Assembly: GCA_009926135.1 (NCBI GenBank)
Contig: RFPL01000001.1
Location: 248,001 to 312,000 of the forward strand
Origin: Sphingomonadaceae bacterium
GTDB taxonomy: Bacteria; Pseudomonadota; Alphaproteobacteria; Sphingomonadales; Sphingomonadaceae
Length of the DNA stretch: 64,000 nucleotides
Reading direction: 5' to 3'
The notes beneath the pieces are model-generated. The model did no database searches and had not been told where the DNA came from. It was given only the letters and a program-made list of their open reading frames with translations. Shown here piece by piece: positions 59,733 through 64,000 of this stretch. The position numbers and the translations under genes are program-made. Position 1 is the first letter of the stretch; the number at the start of each line of letters is the position of its first letter.

Positions 59733-60634
59733 GGACGCGCCATTACCTTATTTTTCGTCATAAATCTCGGCCACAGCACACCCAGCGACAGCCCGGCCAT
59801 TACCAGCACGAAGGCCAGGATCTTCCACCATTGCAGCGGCTCACCCAGCAGCAGCGCGGATGAACCCAGCCCGAAGACCGGGACCAGCAGCGCCAGCGGC
59901 GCAACCTGCGCTGCCGGATGCTGGCCCAGCAGCCAGCCCCAGGCGGCATAGCCGAACATGGTATTGCCGACCGCCTGCCAGACGACAGCGGCCCAGGTGG
60001 CGCTATCGGCGGCGGCGATGCCTTCGGAGATCCTCGGCCAGCCCTCGGTCAGCAGCGCCATGGCAAACAGCGGCGGAACTGCGAACACGCTCGACCAGAC
60101 GACGTAGTTCAGCATCGGCACTGGCCCGGCCGCGCGCGCGGTCATGTTGCCGAGCGACCAGCTGAGCGCCGCGCCCAGCACCAGCAGCAGGCCCAGCGGG
60201 GTGGCGCTGCCATCGGTATGCCAGCCGATTACGCCAAGACCGGCGACGGCCAGCGCCATGGCGGCAACCTGGTATAAGGCGATCTTCTCCCCGGTCAGCC
60301 GCATCGACAGGCCAATGGTGATGAACACCTGGGTCTGGACCACCAGGCTGGCGAGGCCCGGCGTGATGTCGGCCCGCATCGCAGTGAACAGCAGCCCGAA
60401 CTGCCCTGCCCCGATCAGCACGCCGTAGGCCGCGAGGTTGCGCAGCGGCACGGCCGGGCGCTTGATGAACAGCGCCATCGGCAGGAAGGCCAGGGTAAAG
60501 CGCAGCGTCGCCAGCGTCAGCGGCGGCAGGTGCGCCAGCGCCAGCTTGATTACCACGAAATTGGTGCCCCAGACGGCCATGACGCCCAAGGCCAGCAGCA
60601 GGTGGAGCGGCGGCAGACCGCTACGTGCGCTCAC
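59729..60634 (-). CDS. EamA/DMT family transporter
   Basis: ORF 301 aa; [29 protein letters not shown], ten hydrophobic segments. Confidence 0.92.
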   Translation of the reverse strand: MSARSGLPPLHLLLALGVMAVWGTNFVVIKLALAHLPPLTLATLRFTLAFLPMALFIKRPAVPLRNLAAYGVLIGAGQFGLLFTAMRADITPGLASLVVQTQVFITIGLSMRLTGEKIALYQVAAMALAVAGLGVIGWHTDGSATPLGLLLVLGAALSWSLGNMTARAAGPVPMLNYVVWSSVFAVPPLFAMALLTEGWPRISEGIAAADSATWAAVVWQAVGNTMFGYAAWGWLLGQHPAAQVAPLALLVPVFGLGSSALLLGEPLQWWKILAFVLVMAGLSLGVLWPRFMTKNKVMARP

Positions 60635-61779
60635 GCCGCCTTGCCGTGCAGGCTGTCCATGCTGGCGACGGTGCCGGCCTCGATCTCGGCGGCTTTTTCC
60701 TCGACCAGTTTGACGATGTGGTCGATCATCCCGTCGTCGGAAACGTGGTGATCTGTCACCCCGCGCAGGTAGACCATGTGCTTGCCGTTGCCGCCGCCAG
60801 TCACGCCGATGTCGGTCTCGCGCGCTTCGCCGGGGCCGTTGACCACGCAGCCGAGCACTGAGAGGCTCATCGGCGTCTTGATGTGGCTCAGCGCGTCTTC
60901 CAGTTTCTGGACGGTGCGGATCACGTCAAAGCCCTGCCGCGCGCAGCTAGGGCACGAAACGACGCGGACGCCGCGGGTGCGCAGGCCGAGGCTCTTGAGG
61001 ATTTCGTAGCCGACCCGCACTTCCTCTTCCGGCTCGGCCGAAAGGCTGACGCGGATCGTGTCCCCGATCCCGGCCCACAGCAGGTTGCCGATGCCAATAG
61101 CGCTCTTGACCGTGCCGCCGATCAGTCCGCCGGCCTCGGTGATGCCAAGATGCAGCGGGCAATCGACCGCTTCGGCCAGACCCATGTAGGCACCGACCGC
61201 CAGGAACACGTCGCTGGCCTTCACCGCCACCTTGTATTCGTGGAAGTCATGGTCCTGCAGCAGCTTGATGTGATCGAGCGCAGATTCCACCAGCGCTTCG
61301 GGGCACGGCTCGCCGTACTTCTCGAGCAGGTCCTTTTCGAGGCTGCCGGCGTTGACGCCGATGCGGATTGCACAGCCATTGGCCTTGGCGGCACGGACCA
61401 CTTCGGCGACGCGTTCGCTGCTGCCGATATTGCCTGGGTTGATCCGCAGGCAGGCCGCGCCAGCGTCGGCTGCTTCCAGCGCGCGCTTGTAGTGGAAATG
61501 GATGTCGGCGACGATCGGGATGCGCGCCGCCTTGACGATCTTGCCCAGCGCCGCGGTGCTCTCAACATCCGGGCAGGATACGCGGATGATGTCGGCCCCG
61601 GCCTCTTCACAGCGGCGGATCTGGTTGATCGTGGCGACCGGATCGGAGGTCAGCGTGTTGGTCATGGTCTGGACCGTGATCGGCGCATCGCCGCCCACCG
61701 GGACCGCACCCACCATGATCTGCCGGGACTTGCGCCGCGCGATATCGCGCCAGGGTCTGACTGAGGACATGGGCGGCAT
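60631..61779 (-). CDS. ispG: 4-hydroxy-3-methylbut-2-en-1-yl diphosphate synthase
   Basis: ORF 382 aa; [84 protein letters not shown]. Confidence 0.97.
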   Translation of the reverse strand: MPPMSSVRPWRDIARRKSRQIMVGAVPVGGDAPITVQTMTNTLTSDPVATINQIRRCEEAGADIIRVSCPDVESTAALGKIVKAARIPIVADIHFHYKRALEAADAGAACLRINPGNIGSSERVAEVVRAAKANGCAIRIGVNAGSLEKDLLEKYGEPCPEALVESALDHIKLLQDHDFHEYKVAVKASDVFLAVGAYMGLAEAVDCPLHLGITEAGGLIGGTVKSAIGIGNLLWAGIGDTIRVSLSAEPEEEVRVGYEILKSLGLRTRGVRVVSCPSCARQGFDVIRTVQKLEDALSHIKTPMSLSVLGCVVNGPGEARETDIGVTGGGNGKHMVYLRGVTDHHVSDDGMIDHIVKLVEEKAAEIEAGTVASMDSLHGKAA

Positions 61780-61829
61780 ATAGGGGAGAGGACGGGCGGC
61801 GCAAAGCCCGTTCCTTGGGCGGATTCAGC

Positions 61830-62360
61830 TCAAAACATTTGCGCGAAGAGGAATTCCTCGTCGAGCTGTTCGCCAACCCGGAACGTGATGTCCGCCACCT
61901 TGTCAAAGCCATAGCGGCGGTAAAAGCGGTGGCCGCCGTCGTTGTAGGCATAGACGGAGATCTGGACCTCGTCCGCACCGCGCGCGGCAAAGGTGTTCAT
62001 CGCCCAGTCCATCAGCTTGCCGCCGATCCCCATGCCCGTCGCGTCGGGTGCGGTGTAGAGCTGTTTCAGCTCCATCACCCGTTCGCCTCGGGCATGGTCC
62101 GGAAAGCCGCAGGTCAGCCCGACCTTGCAATAGCCCAGCAGCACCCCGTCACGCTCGGCCAGGCGATAGATCCGGTCGGGATTGGCCAGCTCTGCCGCAA
62201 TCGCGGGCTCGGAGAGGCTTTCCGCAAGGAACGTGGCGAGGTCCGCTTCCGAATAGAGCGGCCCGAACTTGGCGACGAAGGAATCGATCGCCAACCGCGA
62301 CAGGGCAGGCACGTCGGCTTCGGTGGCGGGGCGCAGGATCACAGGGATTTCGTCATGCAT
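61830..62360 (-). CDS. GNAT family N-acetyltransferase
   Basis: ATG at 62360; ELKQLYTAPDATGMGIGGKLMDWAMNTFAARGADEVQISVYAYNDGGHRFYRRYGF. Confidence 0.92.
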   Translation of the reverse strand: MHDEIPVILRPATEADVPALSRLAIDSFVAKFGPLYSEADLATFLAESLSEPAIAAELANPDRIYRLAERDGVLLGYCKVGLTCGFPDHARGERVMELKQLYTAPDATGMGIGGKLMDWAMNTFAARGADEVQISVYAYNDGGHRFYRRYGFDKVADITFRVGEQLDEEFLFAQMF

Positions 62361-62818
62361 ATCGAAAAGGCATCTTCGGTATAGTCCGCAAACGGCGGGC
62401 ACTCGGCAAAGCCGTGGCTTTCATAGAGCCGCCGCGCGGGAAGGAAGGGTTCCGGCCGCCCGGTCTCCAGGCTGACCCGGCCATAGCCGCGCGCCTGCGC
62501 CACGCCAAGCAGGTGCAGCAGGATCGCCTTGCCGGCGCCCCGCCCGCGATAGTCAGGATGGGCGCGCATGGATTTCAGCTCGCCGTGCCCGGCGCCAAGG
62601 TGCTTGATCGCTCCGCAAGCCGCCAACCGCTCGCCGTCCCATGCGGAATAGAAGGTAACGTCGTCCTGCCGCAGCCGCTCGATCGGCATGGCGTGAACGC
62701 TCTCGGGCGGTGACCACTGGTGCATCTCGTCGAGGTGCAGCCGCAGCAGCGTGGCGATCTCGGGACCGGTCAGGTCATCCTCGATGATGCAGTATTCTGG
62801 CATCGGGGCATTCTGCAT
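62339..62818 (-). CDS. GNAT family N-acetyltransferase
   Basis: ATG at 62818 (alternative 62803); GELKSMRAHPDYRGRGAGKAILLHLLGVAQARGYGRVSLETG. Confidence 0.9.
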   Translation of the reverse strand: MQNAPMPEYCIIEDDLTGPEIATLLRLHLDEMHQWSPPESVHAMPIERLRQDDVTFYSAWDGERLAACGAIKHLGAGHGELKSMRAHPDYRGRGAGKAILLHLLGVAQARGYGRVSLETGRPEPFLPARRLYESHGFAECPPFADYTEDAFSICMTKSL

Positions 62819-63010
62819 AAGGGCGATATGTGCGCAAGTGGGCGAATAAGTAGTTTCCCTTACGGAATCTTTGACTCTGTCAGGCGACCGTCCTAGCCTC
62901 TTGCGCACTTGGTGCCGGTAAAAACCGGGTCGCCCGACTCCAGGCAAAGGTGGTGCGACAGAACCGGCAGGGGGTCGGCGCTGATCGCATCCTCAACAGG
63001 AGAGAAGCCC

Positions 63011-63460
63011 ATGAAGCTGATGCTCAAGGCGGTCGTTCTGGCCGCAACCCTGTCGTTCGCCTGCGCCACGCCGGCCTTCGCCGACGATCCATGGCCGAAC
63101 GAGGAGGGCGATTATGTCCAGGTCGGGATGATCTCGGTCGAAGATGGACATGACCTTGAATACATGACCCACATGGCCGGGCAGTGGCGCAAGGGCCAGG
63201 ACTTCGCCGTGGCCCAGGGCTGGATCACGAGCTACGAAATCCTCGCCAATGTGAACAAGCGTCCGGGTGAGCCCGACTATTATCTGATCACCCGCTTTCC
63301 GCGTTTTGCCGACAAGGCTGAATCGAAGAAGCGCGCCGATGCCTATGATGCCTACATGAAGCAGACCGTGGCCGAATTGCAGGCTGGTTCTGCCAACCGG
63401 GCGAAGTACCGCACCGTCATGGGCAGTCAGCTGCTCCAGGCGCTGGTCTGGAAGAAGTAG
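63011..63460 (+). CDS. hypothetical exported protein
   Basis: ATG at 63011; signal peptide MKLMLKAVVLAATLSFACATPAFA; RBS-like AGGAGAGAAGCCC upstream. Confidence 0.8.
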   Translation: MKLMLKAVVLAATLSFACATPAFADDPWPNEEGDYVQVGMISVEDGHDLEYMTHMAGQWRKGQDFAVAQGWITSYEILANVNKRPGEPDYYLITRFPRFADKAESKKRADAYDAYMKQTVAELQAGSANRAKYRTVMGSQLLQALVWKK

Positions 63461-63501
63461 CCATCAAAGGACCGGGCGGTGCAGCAGCGCCGCCCGGACT
63501 T

Positions 63502-64000
63502 TTACTGGCCGCGCGGGCGACCCTGCGGGTAGGTGCCGAGGATCAGCAGCTCCTTGCAGTGGAAGGCCAGTTCCTCCAGCGCGCGGTCCACCGCCGGATC
63601 GCCCGGCGCACCCACGATATCGGCGTAGAACCGCGTCGCGGCAAAGCTGGCGCCGCGCTGGTAACTTTCCAGCTTGGTCATGTTGACACCGTTGGTGGCG
63701 AAGCCGCCCAGCGCCTTGTAGAGCGCGGCCGGGATGTTCTTCACCTCGAACACGAAGGTGGTCATCGTGACCGTGCCGGCGAGGCTGGCCGGATCGAGCG
63801 GCTGGCGTGACAGCACCACAAACCGCGTCATGTTGTCGGCCGCGTCCTCGACGTTCTCGGCGATGATCTTCAGGCCATAAAGCTCGGCGGCGATCTTCGG
63901 CGCGATCGCGCAGGCCTCGGGATCGCCCTGTTCGGCAACGAAGGCGGCGGCCCCGGCGGTATCGGCATAGGCCAGCGGCACGATCCCCCGCTCGCGCAGG
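63502..64000 (-). CDS. pheA: prephenate dehydratase (C-terminal part with ACT domain; runs off window end)
   Basis: TAGAAAFVAEQGDPEACAIAPKIAAELYGLKIIAENVEDAADNMTRFVVL and ACT segment TTFVFEVKNIPAALYKALGGFATNGVNMTKLESY; frame open to the end of the window. Confidence 0.93.
   Translation of the reverse strand, partial: LRERGIVPLAYADTAGAAAFVAEQGDPEACAIAPKIAAELYGLKIIAENVEDAADNMTRFVVLSRQPLDPASLAGTVTMTTFVFEVKNIPAALYKALGGFATNGVNMTKLESYQRGASFAATRFYADIVGAPGDPAVDRALEELAFHCKELLILGTYPQGRPRGQ

Overview
High-GC, gene-dense chromosomal window from what looks like an alphaproteobacterium of the Sphingomonadales type (inferred from protein character and gene content, not from a database search). Most of it is ordinary housekeeping and peripheral metabolism: PhoD-like phosphatase, large NAD-glutamate dehydrogenase, queG, ihfB, dxs, ispG, purH, rpe, msrA/msrB, thiC with a TPP riboswitch, a tRNA-Leu(UAA), prephenate dehydratase, two P450s, several amidohydrolases, GNATs and L,D-transpeptidases. 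I saw no transposase, prophage, CRISPR array or rRNA. The most interesting part is a compact RiPP locus at about 28.48-33.85 kb: HprK-like kinase, PqqD-like RRE, B2 transglutaminase-like protease, an un-called 42-aa precursor at 30074-30202, an asparagine-synthetase-like cyclase and an ABC exporter. It has lasso-peptide (paeninodin-like) machinery, but the precursor has no Asp/Glu downstream of the leader to form the usual isopeptide ring, and it ends in Ser, a plausible kinase target. Other leads: an IPCT-like/MIPS/CDP-alcohol phosphotransferase locus suggesting CDP-inositol chemistry, an SRAP (YedK/HMCES)-like protein without the catalytic Cys2/Glu/His positions, an amidohydrolase paralogue without the HxH metal motif, and a perfect 34-bp inverted repeat between convergent L,D-transpeptidase genes.
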